NCBI RefSeq assembly: GCF_001515305.1
Contig: NZ_LNQV01000037.1
Location: forward strand, 1 to 41,639
From: Aquitalea pelogenes
GTDB taxonomy: Bacteria > Pseudomonadota > Gammaproteobacteria > Burkholderiales > Chromobacteriaceae
Direction: 5' to 3'
DNA: 41,639 bases
Below, in pieces: positions 15,451-24,942 of the stretch. Within the stretch, counting starts at the first letter, position 1. Each line of letters opens with the position of its first letter. The notes beneath the pieces were generated by a model that did no database searches, was not told where the DNA came from, and saw only the letters and a program-made list of their open reading frames with translations. The translations under genes were made by a program, and so were the position numbers.

Positions 15451-16139
15451 ATGGCTGCCAATATTCTGCTTGTCGAAGACGAGCCTGCAATTCAGGAACT
15501 GATTGCGTTTAACCTCAACCAGGCTGGACATCACGTCTTGCGTGCCAGCACGGCCGAGGCTGCGTTGACCCTGGTGCGCAATGCACTGCCGGATCTGGTG
15601 CTGCTGGACTGGATGCTGCCGGGTGCGTCCGGGGTGGATATTGCCAAACGCCTGCGTTCGGATGAGCGCACCAAGCATATCCCCATCATCATGCTCACCG
15701 CCCGTTCCGATGAGCAGGACAAGATTACCGGGCTGGAATCCGGCGCTGACGACTACATCACCAAGCCGTTCTCGCCCCGCGAATTGCTGGCCGCATCAAG
15801 GCCGTGCTGCGCCGCCGCGCTCCGCAGATGACCGACGATGCGGTCGAGGTGCAAGGCCTGCGCCTGGACCCGATCACCCATCGCGTCAGCGGTAATGGTG
15901 ACACCATCGACCTGGGTCCGACCGAATTCCGCCTGCTGCACTTTTTCATGACCCACCCGGAACGCGTGCATTCCCGTTCGCAACTGCTGGACCAGGTGTG
16001 GGGCGATCATGTATTTGTTGAAGAACGCACGGTAGACGTGCACATTCGCCGCTTGCGCAGTTCGCTGGAAAGCACGGGCCATGATGCCCTGATCCAGACC
16101 GTGCGCGGCACCGGCTACCGTTTCTCCACCCAGCAGTGA
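15451..16139 (+). pseudogene. phoB: Phosphate response regulator PhoB, interrupted by a one-base frameshift
   Basis: The first frame encodes an intact receiver domain (ILLVEDEPAIQELIAFNL, phospho-acceptor Asp53 in LLDWMLPG, conserved Lys in [11 protein letters not shown]) and then runs into an unrelated tail ending at residue 126. The DNA-binding domain continues in another frame ([11 protein letters not shown], then [41 protein letters not shown]). Adding one C in GGCCGC near 15791 would restore [11 protein letters not shown] and give 229 residues, the normal PhoB length. Nothing else is damaged, and phoR is intact. A sequencing error and a real mutation are both possible. PhoB activates phosphate starvation genes after phosphorylation by PhoR. 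Confidence 0.88.
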
Positions 16140-16146
16140 GGCTGAC

Positions 16147-17469
16147 TTGCGCGAATTCTTGCAGCGTACCCTGGTCTGGCTGATTGTCATCCTCTTCATC
16201 GGCCTTGCCTTCTGGGCATTCTCCGGCCCGATCGAAGGCCTGATCGCTGCCGGTGTCGCCCTGCTGGCCTGGCTGGGTTTTCATCTGTACCACATCGCCT
16301 TGTTGCTGCGCTGGCTGGAGCAACCCACCGCCGAGCGGGTACCCGATGGCTTTGGTGCCTGGCATACCGTGTTCATGACGCTGTATCGCACCATGCGCAG
16401 CCAGATGCAAAGCAAGCGCAAGCTCACCAATGTGCTGGAACGCTTCATCAATGCCGGTGAAGCCATGCCGGATGGCGTAGTGGTGCTGGACGAGAATGAT
16501 CGCATCGAGTGGATCAATCCGATGGCGATGGAGCACCTGAACCTGGATCGCAAGCACGATGTGGGCAACCAGATTCTCAACCTCATCCGCCAGCCCAGTT
16601 TTCATGCCTACATGAAAAATGCCAGTTTCAGCCAGCCTCTGGTCTTGCAGCTGACCCAGCCGCGTGAACTGGTGATTTCGGTGCAACTGGTGCCGTTTGA
16701 CTCTACCCGCAAACTGCTGCTCAGCCGCGACATCACCTCGCTGGAGCGGGTACAGACCGTGCATCGCGATTTTGTCGCCAATGTGTCGCACGAATTGCGC
16801 ACTCCGCTGACTGTGGTCGGTGGCTTTCTGGAAACCCTGTCCGATATGGAAGAGGTCGACCAGGCCACCCTCAGCCACTTCCTGCCCATGATGATGGAGC
16901 AGTCACGGCGCATGCAGAGCCTGGTGGAAGACCTGCTGACCCTGTCCCGGCTGGAAAACAGCCCCAAGGCGGTGATGGCGGAAAAAGTGAACATGCAGGA
17001 CATGCTGGATACCCTGATGGTGGAGGCCGAAGGCCTGTCGCAGGGCCGCCATCATGTCAGGCTGGAAAAGGGCTGCAATCAATGGCTGTGGGGTAGCGCG
17101 CAGGAGCTGCATTCCGCCTTTGGCAATCTGGTATCCAATGCCGTGCGTTACACGCCTGAAGGCGGCGATATCGTGCTGTCGTGGAAGGCAGAAGGTGAGC
17201 GGCTGTGTTTCTCGGTCAAGGACAGCGGTATCGGCATCCCGCGTGAGCACATTCCGCGGCTGACCGAACGCTTTTACCGGGTCGACCGTGGCCGCTCGCG
17301 CGGCAATGGCGGCACCGGGCTGGGGCTGGCCATCGTCAAGCATGTGGTGGCACGGCATAACGCCCGGCTGGATATCCGCAGCGAGCCGGACAAGGGCAGT
17401 ACCTTCAGTGTGATTTTCCAGCGCGAGCGCTCGGCCGAGCCGGAGGCACAGCCGGAAAACCAGGCCTGA
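16147..17469 (+). CDS. phoR: Phosphate sensor histidine kinase PhoR
   Basis: This 440-residue kinase begins at TTG 7 nt after phoB, with GAGG upstream. Two close membrane helices occupy residues about 8-50, with no periplasmic domain, as in PhoR. A PAS domain follows (AMPDGVVVLDENDRIEWINP). The HisKA domain has His215 in FVANVSHELRTPLTVV. The catalytic domain shows NLVSNAVRYTPEGG, DSGIGIPREHIPRLTERFYR and GTGLGLAIVKHVV. PhoR phosphorylates PhoB when phosphate is scarce, under control of the Pst transporter and PhoU, which are not in the window. With phoB frameshifted upstream, function of the pair depends on whether that shift is real. Confidence 0.95.
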   Translation: MREFLQRTLVWLIVILFIGLAFWAFSGPIEGLIAAGVALLAWLGFHLYHIALLLRWLEQPTAERVPDGFGAWHTVFMTLYRTMRSQMQSKRKLTNVLERFINAGEAMPDGVVVLDENDRIEWINPMAMEHLNLDRKHDVGNQILNLIRQPSFHAYMKNASFSQPLVLQLTQPRELVISVQLVPFDSTRKLLLSRDITSLERVQTVHRDFVANVSHELRTPLTVVGGFLETLSDMEEVDQATLSHFLPMMMEQSRRMQSLVEDLLTLSRLENSPKAVMAEKVNMQDMLDTLMVEAEGLSQGRHHVRLEKGCNQWLWGSAQELHSAFGNLVSNAVRYTPEGGDIVLSWKAEGERLCFSVKDSGIGIPREHIPRLTERFYRVDRGRSRGNGGTGLGLAIVKHVVARHNARLDIRSEPDKGSTFSVIFQRERSAEPEAQPENQA

Positions 17470-17552
17470 CCGGCAGGCTGCGTACTTGCACGCATGGTCA
17501 GTGCCTGGTGAAGGCAGCATAATCAGCGGCTGAATGGAATCCGGGAGTGACC

Positions 17553-17852
17553 ATGCTGCACCATGTCGTGTTGATCCGCTTTCTGCCTGCCGCCACGGCG
17601 GAGGACATTGCCCGCATCAGCCAGCAGTTTGCCGGTCTGGCCCGGCAGATTCCCGGCATCCTGACACTGGGAGGTGGCCCGGATGTCAGCCCGGAAGGTT
17701 TGCAACACGGCTTCACCCATGGCTGGCTGGTGCAGTTTGTCGATGCCGCCGCCCGTGATGCCTATCTGGTCCATCCGGCCCACCAGGCTTTCGTCTCCAT
17801 GCTTAAACCGTTTGTTGATGACGTTTTAGTTTCTGATTTCCCGGCAAATTGA
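17553..17852 (+). CDS. Dabb-domain (stress-responsive alpha/beta barrel) protein
   Basis: This 99-residue protein fits the Dabb family: MLHHVVLIRFLPAATAEDIA at the start, a middle PGILTLGGGPDVSPEGLQHG, and HPAHQAFVSMLKPFVDDVLV at the end. Members form dimeric ferredoxin-like barrels; some are enzymes, most have no known role. GGGAG lies about 7 nt before ATG 17553, which I prefer to the GTG at 17547. It lies alone between phoR and tal. Confidence 0.9.
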   Translation: MLHHVVLIRFLPAATAEDIARISQQFAGLARQIPGILTLGGGPDVSPEGLQHGFTHGWLVQFVDAAARDAYLVHPAHQAFVSMLKPFVDDVLVSDFPAN

Positions 17853-17946
17853 CAGCATATCGCTGCAATATGGGCTTGGCCTGCCTGCACAGTCGCGCTA
17901 GGATGTTCTTCTTTATGCGCCAACTTTCCCGACCCCGGACCACAAC

Positions 17947-19008
17947 ATGAATCGTCTGCAATCCATCCGCCCGTTCGGCCAGCGCATCTGGCTGGACAAT
18001 CTGTCCCGCGAGCTGCTGGCTTCGGGAGAACTGGCCCGTCTGCTGCAAGAAGACGGCATTGCCGGTGTGACTTCCAATCCGGCCATTTTCTACAAGGCCA
18101 TCAGTACCGATGCCAGCTACCAGGCTGACCTGACCCGCTTGAAGGCCGAGCCGGGACTGGATGCCGAACAACGCTATGAAGCACTGGTGGTGCCTGACAT
18201 CCAGGCCGCTTGCGATCTGCTGCAGGACCAATACCGCAGCAGTGCCGGCAACGACGGCTATGTCAGCCTGGAAGTGTCTCCGGCCCTGTCGCATGACGAA
18301 GCGGGCACGCTGGACGCGGCACGCCGCCTGTGGGCCGCCATCGACCGGCCCAATGCCATGATCAAGATTCCGGCCACCGCAGCGGGCATTCGCGCTTTCC
18401 AGACGCTGACCGCCGAGGGCATCAACGTCAACATCACCCTGCTGTTCAGCCTGCCGCAAGTGGAAGCCGTGTGGGATGCCTATATCGACGGCCTGAGTGC
18501 ACGCCTGGCTGCGGGCAAGCCGGTGAGCGGCATCAAGGCGGTGGCCAGCTTCTTCCTGTCGCGGGTGGACAGCCTGCTGGACCCGCAACTGCCCGCCGCC
18601 TTGCAAGGCAAGGCGGCCATTGCGCTGTCCAAGGTGGCTTATGCCCGCTATCAGCAGCGTTTCCACGGCAGCGAGTTTGCCGCGCTGAAGGCTGCGGGTG
18701 CCTGGCCGCAATTCCTGCTGTGGGCTTCCACCGGTACCAAGAATGCGGCTTATTCCGACGTGTTGTACGTGGAAAGCCTGATTGGCGACGAAACGGTCAA
18801 CACCGTGCCGGATGCCACCCTGGCCGCCTTCCGCGACCACGGCGTTGCTGCGCTGACGCTGCCGCAGGATGCACAACAGGCCCAGATCACCCTGCTGGAC
18901 GTGGCTGAGGCCGATATCGACCTGGTGGCCGTGGGTGACAAGCTGCAACAGGACGGGCTCAAGCTGTTTGAAGATGCCTTTGCTGCCTTGCTGAAGCTGA
19001 CTGCCTGA
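17947..19008 (+). CDS. tal: Transaldolase
   Basis: This 353-residue cytosolic enzyme moves a dihydroxyacetone unit between sugar phosphates in the non-oxidative pentose phosphate pathway. It shows IWLDNLSRELL, GVTSNPAIFYKAI, the Schiff-base Lys140 in AMIKIPATAAGIRAFQTL, INVNITLLFSLPQ and LLWASTGTKNAAYSDVLYVE. Length and motifs fit the longer bacterial transaldolases. A bidirectional terminator follows. No transketolase or other pathway gene is adjacent. Confidence 0.95.
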   Translation: MNRLQSIRPFGQRIWLDNLSRELLASGELARLLQEDGIAGVTSNPAIFYKAISTDASYQADLTRLKAEPGLDAEQRYEALVVPDIQAACDLLQDQYRSSAGNDGYVSLEVSPALSHDEAGTLDAARRLWAAIDRPNAMIKIPATAAGIRAFQTLTAEGINVNITLLFSLPQVEAVWDAYIDGLSARLAAGKPVSGIKAVASFFLSRVDSLLDPQLPAALQGKAAIALSKVAYARYQQRFHGSEFAALKAAGAWPQFLLWASTGTKNAAYSDVLYVESLIGDETVNTVPDATLAAFRDHGVAALTLPQDAQQAQITLLDVAEADIDLVAVGDKLQQDGLKLFEDAFAALLKLTA

Positions 19009-19026
19009 AGCTGATGTGTTGAAAGC

Positions 19027-19056
19027 AAAAAAGGATGCCCGGTGGCATCCTTTTCT
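19027..19056. terminator. Bidirectional terminator between tal and the hemerythrin-like gene
   Basis: AAAAGGATGCC (19029-19039) pairs perfectly with GGCATCCTTTT (19044-19054), giving A and T runs on both sides of a GC core. It can serve both convergent genes. Confidence 0.9.
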
Positions 19057-19078
19057 GTTTTACGACACCGGCGGTTGT

Positions 19079-19609
19079 TCAGCAGGCTTGCTGGCGGCGC
19101 TGGGCCATGCGCAAGCCTGCATTGCGCAGCTCGTCTGCGTTCAGCGTGGCGGCGGCAGTGGGAATCAGCCAGGCCTCTTCGGAAGCTGCATGTTCCCGAT
19201 ATTGCCGTACGAATTCGGCTACCGCGTTTTCGCTGATGCTGTCCAGTTCGCCATTGCGCAGGGCGCGCAAATCGTCGCGGATGGCATTCCAGCACGAGTG
19301 TAGATAGCCGTGTTCGGCTTCCAGTTGCTCGATGCGCGGGGCGGCCGTGGGGACGCGTTCCAGCAGGATGGGGAACAGCTCCTCTTCCTCGTCGATGTGG
19401 TGGGCAGGGCCGGCGACGTCAAAGTAACGGATCACACCGTCGATGGTGTTCTTCACCGCCTCATTGACGCCATGTTCGGTGATATAGCCGGGCAGTTGGT
19501 CCAGTTGATCGCAAAAGCGGCGGATCTTGTCATGACAGGCCAGTAGCATGTCCAGCGGTTGTTCGAAACTGGCGCTGCTGGTGTTGCCAATATCATTCAG
19601 GGTAAGCAT
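19079..19609 (-). CDS. Hemerythrin-like (HHE cation-binding) protein
   Basis: This 176-residue soluble protein has the four-helix pattern of hemerythrin-like proteins: LDMLLACHDKIRRFCDQL with His26, AGPAHHIDEEEELFPILLER, LEAEHGYLHSCWN and QYREHAASEEAWLIPTA. These His and Glu residues can hold a di-iron centre that binds oxygen or senses redox state. I start it at MLTLNDIG because the upstream extension has no ribosome binding site. It is divergent from the GNAT-AmpD gene, which begins about 200 bp away. The specific function is unknown. Confidence 0.88.
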   Translation of the reverse strand: MLTLNDIGNTSSASFEQPLDMLLACHDKIRRFCDQLDQLPGYITEHGVNEAVKNTIDGVIRYFDVAGPAHHIDEEEELFPILLERVPTAAPRIEQLEAEHGYLHSCWNAIRDDLRALRNGELDSISENAVAEFVRQYREHAASEEAWLIPTAAATLNADELRNAGLRMAQRRQQAC

Positions 19610-19806
19610 GGTGGGTGGCCTCAAGCTGGGAGAATGGTTCGAGTGTGCCGTGCTGCAATGCAAAAAACCATGATTCTGCTCAAATGCATCACACAGAATG
19701 GGCTACCGGCGTTCAGGCTGGCACAATGCCATATTGTGCGCCTGGCCTGCCGCTGACGGAAACATTCATGCAGGCCACGCCGCCATTGGCAATTCGAAAG
19801 GTGGAA

Positions 19807-20826
19807 ATGGATATTCCCTTTGTCGTCAAGGATGTAACGCTGAGTGACCCGGCCTTGGCCGCGGAGGTATTGCGCATCCAGCTGCAGGCGCATCAGGTGG
19901 AGGCGCAGTGGCTGGATTATCCGGCCTTGCCCGTGCTGTGGCGGGATATCGACCAGGTCATGGCCTGCACCGACCGGGTGATCGGTGCATTCGAGGGCGA
20001 AACCTTGCGCGGCGTGCTGGTGGCAAGCAAGCGTCAGCAAGGCGGCTGGCATATCGAGCGAACCGTGGTGGACCCGGCCTGCTTTGCCTGCGGCTGGGGT
20101 TATCGCCTGCTCAATCATCTGCTGGCCGGTGCTGACGAAGTCAGTGTGGATACGGCTGAAGTCAATCAGGCTGCCATTGCCCTGTACCACAAGGCCGGTT
20201 TCGTCCTGCAACAACGCTGGACAGTGCCGGATGGCCTGGTGCTGTGGCGCATGTTGTACTGTGCCAACCGCTTGCAACCGGTGCTACATCTTGAACCCAG
20301 CGGCTGGGTGCGTGAAGCCAGGCAGATTCCCTCGCCCAATTGTGATGCCCGCGAGCATGGCCAGCCGGAGCTGTTGGTCATTCATAACATCAGCCTGCCG
20401 CCATACCGTTATGGCAGTCAGGCCGTGGAGCAGTTGTTCACCAACAGCCTGAATCCGGACGAAGACCCGTTTTTCGCCAGTATTCACCAGCTGCGGGTAT
20501 CGGCCCATTTCTTTATCCGGCGCAGTGGCCAGCTGGTGCAGTTTGTCCCGGTGCAGTCCCGGGCCTGGCACGCCGGGGTCTCCAGCTGGCAGGGCCGCGA
20601 GCGCTGTAATGATTTTTCCATCGGTGTCGAGATGGAAGGCTGCGATTTCGAACCCTTTGCCGATGCGCAGTACCAGATGTTGCTGGCGCTGATCGAGGAA
20701 CTGCGACTACACCTGCCGTTACGGGCAATGACCGGGCATGAGGACATTGCTCCGGGGCGCAAGACGGATCCTGGCCCCTTCTTTGACTGGGCCCGTGTCC
20801 GTGCCCGGATTGACCTGCCGGCGTAG
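19807..20826 (+). CDS. Fusion: GNAT acetyltransferase domain + AmpD anhydro-muramyl amidase
   Basis: One continuous frame of 339 residues encodes two domains. Residues 1-155 look like a GNAT acetyltransferase (VIGAFEGETLRGVLVAS, ERTVVDPACFACGWGYRLLN acyl-CoA loop, NQAAIALYHKAGFVLQQRW). From residue about 159 it reads as a complete AmpD: SGWVREARQIPSPNCDAR, zinc ligands His193 (LLVIHNISLPP), His311 and Asp321 (GHEDIAPGRKTDPGPFFDW), with Lys319 conserved. AmpD cleaves the stem peptide from anhydro-MurNAc during wall recycling in the cytoplasm. No stop or ribosome binding site separates the domains. AAAGGTGG precedes ATG 19807; an ATG at 19768 would add 13 residues. The GNAT substrate is unknown. 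Confidence 0.88.
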   Translation: MDIPFVVKDVTLSDPALAAEVLRIQLQAHQVEAQWLDYPALPVLWRDIDQVMACTDRVIGAFEGETLRGVLVASKRQQGGWHIERTVVDPACFACGWGYRLLNHLLAGADEVSVDTAEVNQAAIALYHKAGFVLQQRWTVPDGLVLWRMLYCANRLQPVLHLEPSGWVREARQIPSPNCDAREHGQPELLVIHNISLPPYRYGSQAVEQLFTNSLNPDEDPFFASIHQLRVSAHFFIRRSGQLVQFVPVQSRAWHAGVSSWQGRERCNDFSIGVEMEGCDFEPFADAQYQMLLALIEELRLHLPLRAMTGHEDIAPGRKTDPGPFFDWARVRARIDLPA

Positions 20827-20868
20827 TGTTGCCACTACATAGTAAAATTTCATCCGTTTTGCATCATT

Positions 20869-20898
20869 TGGCCGCCTGCTTCGCAGCGGCCATTTTTG
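20869..20898 (+). terminator. Terminator after the GNAT-AmpD gene
   Basis: TGGCCG (20869-20874) pairs with CGGCCA (20887-20892), extended inside by CTGC/GCAG, then TTTTTG. Confidence 0.88.
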
Positions 20899-21028
20899 TT
20901 GCAAGTGGCTGTATCAAAACCTGATTGCAACCTGATTTTTGATATAACTACATGATAAATAAAGAAAATATTGAATGATGGATTGGATTTGTAAACGATT
21001 ACATTGGGTGATTTTGCTTGGGCAAATA

Positions 21029-21060
21029 AAAAAGGCAGGCTAAAAAGCCTGCCTTTTGAT
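21029..21060. terminator. Bidirectional terminator serving kup
   Basis: AAAAGGCAGGC and GCCTGCCTTTT form a perfect stem with loop TAAAAA. A runs on the left give a U tract for kup on the minus strand. The AT-rich stretch 20900-21028 holds nothing else I recognise. Confidence 0.88.
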
Positions 21061-21072
21061 GTAGTGACTTGA

Positions 21073-22938
21073 CTACAGCTCAACCTGGGCACCCAGTTCC
21101 ACCACACGGTTGGTGGGAATCTGGAAGAAGTCGGTTGCACGCAGTGCGTTCTTGCTCATCCACACGAACAGGCGTTCGCGCCAGCGTGCCATACCCGGCC
21201 GCTCGGTGGAAATGATGGTTTCGCGCGACAGGAAGAAGGACGTATCCATCAGTTCGAAGGCCAGGCCATCGCGCTCGCACAGCGACAGCACGTTCAGCAC
21301 GCTCGGGTCTTCCTTGAAGCCGTAACGTGCCACCACACGCCAGAACGAGGGCGACAGCTGCACCACTTCCAGACGCGAATCCTCATTGATGTAAGGCACG
21401 TCCTCGGTGCGGATCGTCATCAGCACGATGCGCTCGTGCAGCACCTTGTTGTGCTTGAGGTTATGCAGCAGGGCATGCGGCACGCCATGCAGGGTGCTGG
21501 TGAGGAACACCGCCGTGCCCTGTACGCGGGTGGGCGGGAAGGCTTCCAGGTTTTCGATGAAGCTGTCCAGCGGCAGTGCCTGTTCGCGCAGACGGTCGAA
21601 CAGCAGCTTGCGACCCTGCTTCCAGGTGGTCATCAGCATGAAGATGATCATGCCCAATACCAGTGGCAGCCAGCCGCCGGAGAACAGCTTGAGCAGGTTG
21701 GCACTGAAGAAGGCGGTATCGATGATGCCGAAGAAGATGGTAATGCCCAGTGCCAGCGGTAGCGGCCAGCGCCAGTTGACACGGGCCACCACGAAGAACA
21801 GCAAGGTGGTGATCAGCATGGTGCCGGTGACGGCAATGCCGTAAGCCGAGGCCAGATTATCCGAGCTCTGGAAAATCACCACCACCACCAGCACCGCTAC
21901 CAGCAAGGCCCAGTTGACGAAGGGCAGGTAGATCTGGCCGATTTCCTTTTCCGAGGTATGGGAAATCTCCATGCGCGGGCTGTAGCCCAGCTGGATGGCC
22001 TGACGGGTAAGCGAATAGGCACCGGAAATCACGGCCTGCGAGGCAATCACCGTGGCCAGGGTGGCCAGGATGATCAAAGGCAGCAGAGCCCATTGCGGTG
22101 CCAGCAGGAAGAAGGGGTTCTTGATGGTTTCGGGCTTGAGCATCAGCAATGCGCCCTGGCCAAAGTAATTGAGTACCAGCGCGGGCAATACCAGGCCGTA
22201 CCAGGCACGACGGATCGGCGTTTTGCCGAAGTGCCCCATGTCTGCATACAGTGCCTCGGCACCGGTCAGCGCCAGCACGACCGAACCCAGTGTCAGGTAG
22301 GCCCCAACGCCATGGTGGGCGACAAAATTGTAGGCATACCAGGGATTGACGGCGGCCAGGATGCCGGGTGCCTGAACGATCTGCAGCACGCCCAGCAAAC
22401 CGAGGATGGAGAACCAGGCCAGCATCACCGGACCAAACAGCATGCCCACGCTGGCCGTGCCAAAGCGTTGCAAGGCAAACAGGCCAACCAGCACGGTAAT
22501 GGCGATGGGCATGACGTAAGGTTGCATGCTGGGGCTGAGTACTTCCAGCCCTTCTGCCGCCGACAGTACCGACATGGCCGGGGTAATGATGGCATCGCCA
22601 TAAAACAGTGAGGCACCGAATAGCCCCAGCAATACCACCTTCCAGCGTGCCGCATGGGTGACATAGTGTCGGGCCAGCGCCATCAGCGCCATGATGCCGC
22701 CTTCGCCGTGGTTGTCGGCGCGCAGCACGAACACCACGTACTTGATGGAAACCACGAAGATCAGGGACCAGAAGATCAGCGACAGGATGCCGAAAATATT
22801 GTCAGGCGTAGTGGCAATGCCATGCCCGGTAAAACATTCGCGCAAGGTATACAGCGGGCTGGTACCAATATCCCCGTACACCACGCCCAGCGCAGCCAGC
22901 GTCAGGCCGGTCATGGCCTGTTTATTGTGAGCCTGCAT
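21073..22938 (-). CDS. kup: Low-affinity potassium transporter Kup
   Basis: This 621-residue inner-membrane protein takes up potassium with protons. The start MQAHNKQAMTGLTLAALG leads into GVVYGDIGTSPLYTLRECF, the Kup signature, then LRADNHGEGGIMALMAL and FGASLFYGDAIITPAMSVLS. About twelve membrane helices fill residues 10-425, followed by a soluble C-terminal domain (TAVFLTSTLHGVPHALLHNL onward). I chose 22938 because earlier in-frame codons encode no family-like sequence; the ribosome binding site is weak. The 300-bp gap to proS holds only promoter-like sequence. Regulation is not visible. Confidence 0.96.
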   Translation of the reverse strand: MQAHNKQAMTGLTLAALGVVYGDIGTSPLYTLRECFTGHGIATTPDNIFGILSLIFWSLIFVVSIKYVVFVLRADNHGEGGIMALMALARHYVTHAARWKVVLLGLFGASLFYGDAIITPAMSVLSAAEGLEVLSPSMQPYVMPIAITVLVGLFALQRFGTASVGMLFGPVMLAWFSILGLLGVLQIVQAPGILAAVNPWYAYNFVAHHGVGAYLTLGSVVLALTGAEALYADMGHFGKTPIRRAWYGLVLPALVLNYFGQGALLMLKPETIKNPFFLLAPQWALLPLIILATLATVIASQAVISGAYSLTRQAIQLGYSPRMEISHTSEKEIGQIYLPFVNWALLVAVLVVVVIFQSSDNLASAYGIAVTGTMLITTLLFFVVARVNWRWPLPLALGITIFFGIIDTAFFSANLLKLFSGGWLPLVLGMIIFMLMTTWKQGRKLLFDRLREQALPLDSFIENLEAFPPTRVQGTAVFLTSTLHGVPHALLHNLKHNKVLHERIVLMTIRTEDVPYINEDSRLEVVQLSPSFWRVVARYGFKEDPSVLNVLSLCERDGLAFELMDTSFFLSRETIISTERPGMARWRERLFVWMSKNALRATDFFQIPTNRVVELGAQVEL

Positions 22939-23235
22939 GATTTGTGTGTGACTTCTATTGTGGGTTGAGCATGCAACTGCCATTCCTTTCCGTCTTGTTG
23001 CGCTGCGGAATTCGGTATGGCCTGTGAGCGCGAAGGTTACTACTGAGTCAGGACAGCGCCAAGCTAATGCTGCAATGCCCGCTGCTTTCCCTGCGGGCTT
23101 GTCGGCGGAAAGCCACAATGTCGTCACGATTGATCCGGACAGCTACGCTGTGGGCTTGCACTGTCAGGATGCTTTCCCGTCAGCCGTGCAAAACGCTACA
23201 ATCAACCCTATTTAGCCGAATACCAAGGACGCATC

Positions 23236-24942
23236 ATGCGCGCATCGCAGTTTTTCATTTCCACCCTGAAAGAAGCCCCCGCCGACGCCGACATCACCAG
23301 CCAGAAGCTGATGATTCGTGCCGGCTTCATCCGCAAGGTTGCTGCCGGTATCTATTCCTGGATGCCGATGGGCCTGCGCGTGGTGCGCAAGGTGGAAAAC
23401 ATCGTGCGCGAAGAAATGAACCGTGCCGGTGCCATCGAAGTCTCGCTGCCGGTGGTTCAGCCGGCCGGCCTGTGGCAGGAGTCGGGCCGCTGGGACACCA
23501 TGGGCGAGGAAATGCTGCGCTTCAAGGACCGTCACGAACGTGACTTTGCCCTGCAGCCGACTGCCGAAGAAGTGATTACCGACATTGCCCGCAGCGAACT
23601 GCGCAGCTATCGCGCCTTGCCGAAAAACTTCTACCAGATCCAGACCAAGTTCCGCGACGAGCGCCGCCCGCGCTTTGGCGTGATGCGTGGCCGCGAGTTC
23701 ACCATGAAGGATGCCTACTCCTTCGACCGCAGCGCCGAAGCCGCCGGTGTGAGCTACGACAATATGTATGCCGCCTACTGCCGCATTTTTGACCGTCTGG
23801 GCCTGACTTACCGTGCAGTGGCTGCCGATACCGGCGCCATTGGCGGTGACCGCTCGCACGAATTCCAGGTGATTGCCGATACCGGTGAAGATGCCATCAT
23901 CTACTGCCCGGATTCCGACTACGCCGCCAATATCGAACTGGCCGAGGCCGTGGCACCGGCCGGTGAGCGCCCGGCCGCCAGCGCTGCGCTGACCAAGGTA
24001 CATACCCCCAAGGTAAAAACCATTGCCGAGCTGGTGGATTTCCTGTCCATCGACATCAAGAGCACCGTCAAGGCGCTGGTGGTGGAAGGCAGCGAAGGCG
24101 AAGCCGTGCTGATGCTGGTACGTGGTGATCACGAACTGAACGAAGTGAAGGCCGAAAAAGTGGCGGGCATCAAGAAGCCGCTGACCATGGCCTCGCCGGC
24201 CATCATCCGTGAGGCTTTCGGTGCCAATCCGGGTTCGCTGGGCCCGGTCGGCTTCAAGGGTCGCATCATTGCCGACCGCACCGTGGCCAAGATGGCCGAC
24301 TTTGTCATCGGTGCCAACGAAGACGACCAGCACTACACCGGTGCCAACTTCGGTCGTGACTGTGCCGAGCCGGAAGTGGCCGACATCCGCAATGTGGTGG
24401 CAGGCGACCCCAGCCCGGATGGCAAGGGCGTGCTGGCCATCCAGCGCGGCATCGAAGTAGGCCATGTGTTCTACCTGGGCACCAAATACTCCGCCGCCAT
24501 GAACGCCACCTTCCTGGATGAAGACGGCAAACCGAAACCGTTCGAGATGGGCTGCTACGGCATCGGTGTTACCCGTATCCTGGGTGCCGCCATCGAACAG
24601 AACCACGACGACAAGGGCATGATCTGGCCGGACAATATCGCCCCGTTTGCCGTGGTCATCTGCCCGGTTGGCTACGATCGTTCCGCCGAAGTGAAGGCCG
24701 CTGCCGACAGCCTGTACGCCGGTCTGCTGGCCAAGGGTGTGGACGTGATTCTGGATGACCGTGGCGAACGCCCGGGCGCCATGTTTGCCGACTGGGAGCT
24801 GATTGGCGCGCCGCATCGCGTCACCATCGGCGATCGTGGCCTGAAGGAAGGCAAGGTCGAGTACCAGCAGCGTCGTGATGCTGCGGCAACGCCCGTCGCT
24901 GCAGATGCTATTCTGGAACATCTGCTCGCCAAACTGTCCTGA
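23236..24942 (+). CDS. proS: Prolyl-tRNA synthetase with editing domain
   Basis: This 568-residue class II synthetase charges tRNA-Pro. It begins [20 protein letters not shown], typical of the bacterial type. Motif 2 lies in [20 protein letters not shown], motif 3 in [20 protein letters not shown], and the inserted editing domain that clears Ala-tRNA-Pro occupies residues about 225-400 ([31 protein letters not shown]). The anticodon-binding domain is C-terminal. A TACAAT -10 element lies at 23197-23202. The stop codon overlaps the next start (TGATG), so the lytic transglycosylase gene is translationally coupled. Confidence 0.98.
   Translation: MRASQFFISTLKEAPADADITSQKLMIRAGFIRKVAAGIYSWMPMGLRVVRKVENIVREEMNRAGAIEVSLPVVQPAGLWQESGRWDTMGEEMLRFKDRHERDFALQPTAEEVITDIARSELRSYRALPKNFYQIQTKFRDERRPRFGVMRGREFTMKDAYSFDRSAEAAGVSYDNMYAAYCRIFDRLGLTYRAVAADTGAIGGDRSHEFQVIADTGEDAIIYCPDSDYAANIELAEAVAPAGERPAASAALTKVHTPKVKTIAELVDFLSIDIKSTVKALVVEGSEGEAVLMLVRGDHELNEVKAEKVAGIKKPLTMASPAIIREAFGANPGSLGPVGFKGRIIADRTVAKMADFVIGANEDDQHYTGANFGRDCAEPEVADIRNVVAGDPSPDGKGVLAIQRGIEVGHVFYLGTKYSAAMNATFLDEDGKPKPFEMGCYGIGVTRILGAAIEQNHDDKGMIWPDNIAPFAVVICPVGYDRSAEVKAAADSLYAGLLAKGVDVILDDRGERPGAMFADWELIGAPHRVTIGDRGLKEGKVEYQQRRDAAATPVAADAILEHLLAKLS

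Noticed and set aside
17547-17552. GTG start for the Dabb protein
   Set aside because: The ATG at 17553 has better spacing from GGGAG and gives the typical family start.
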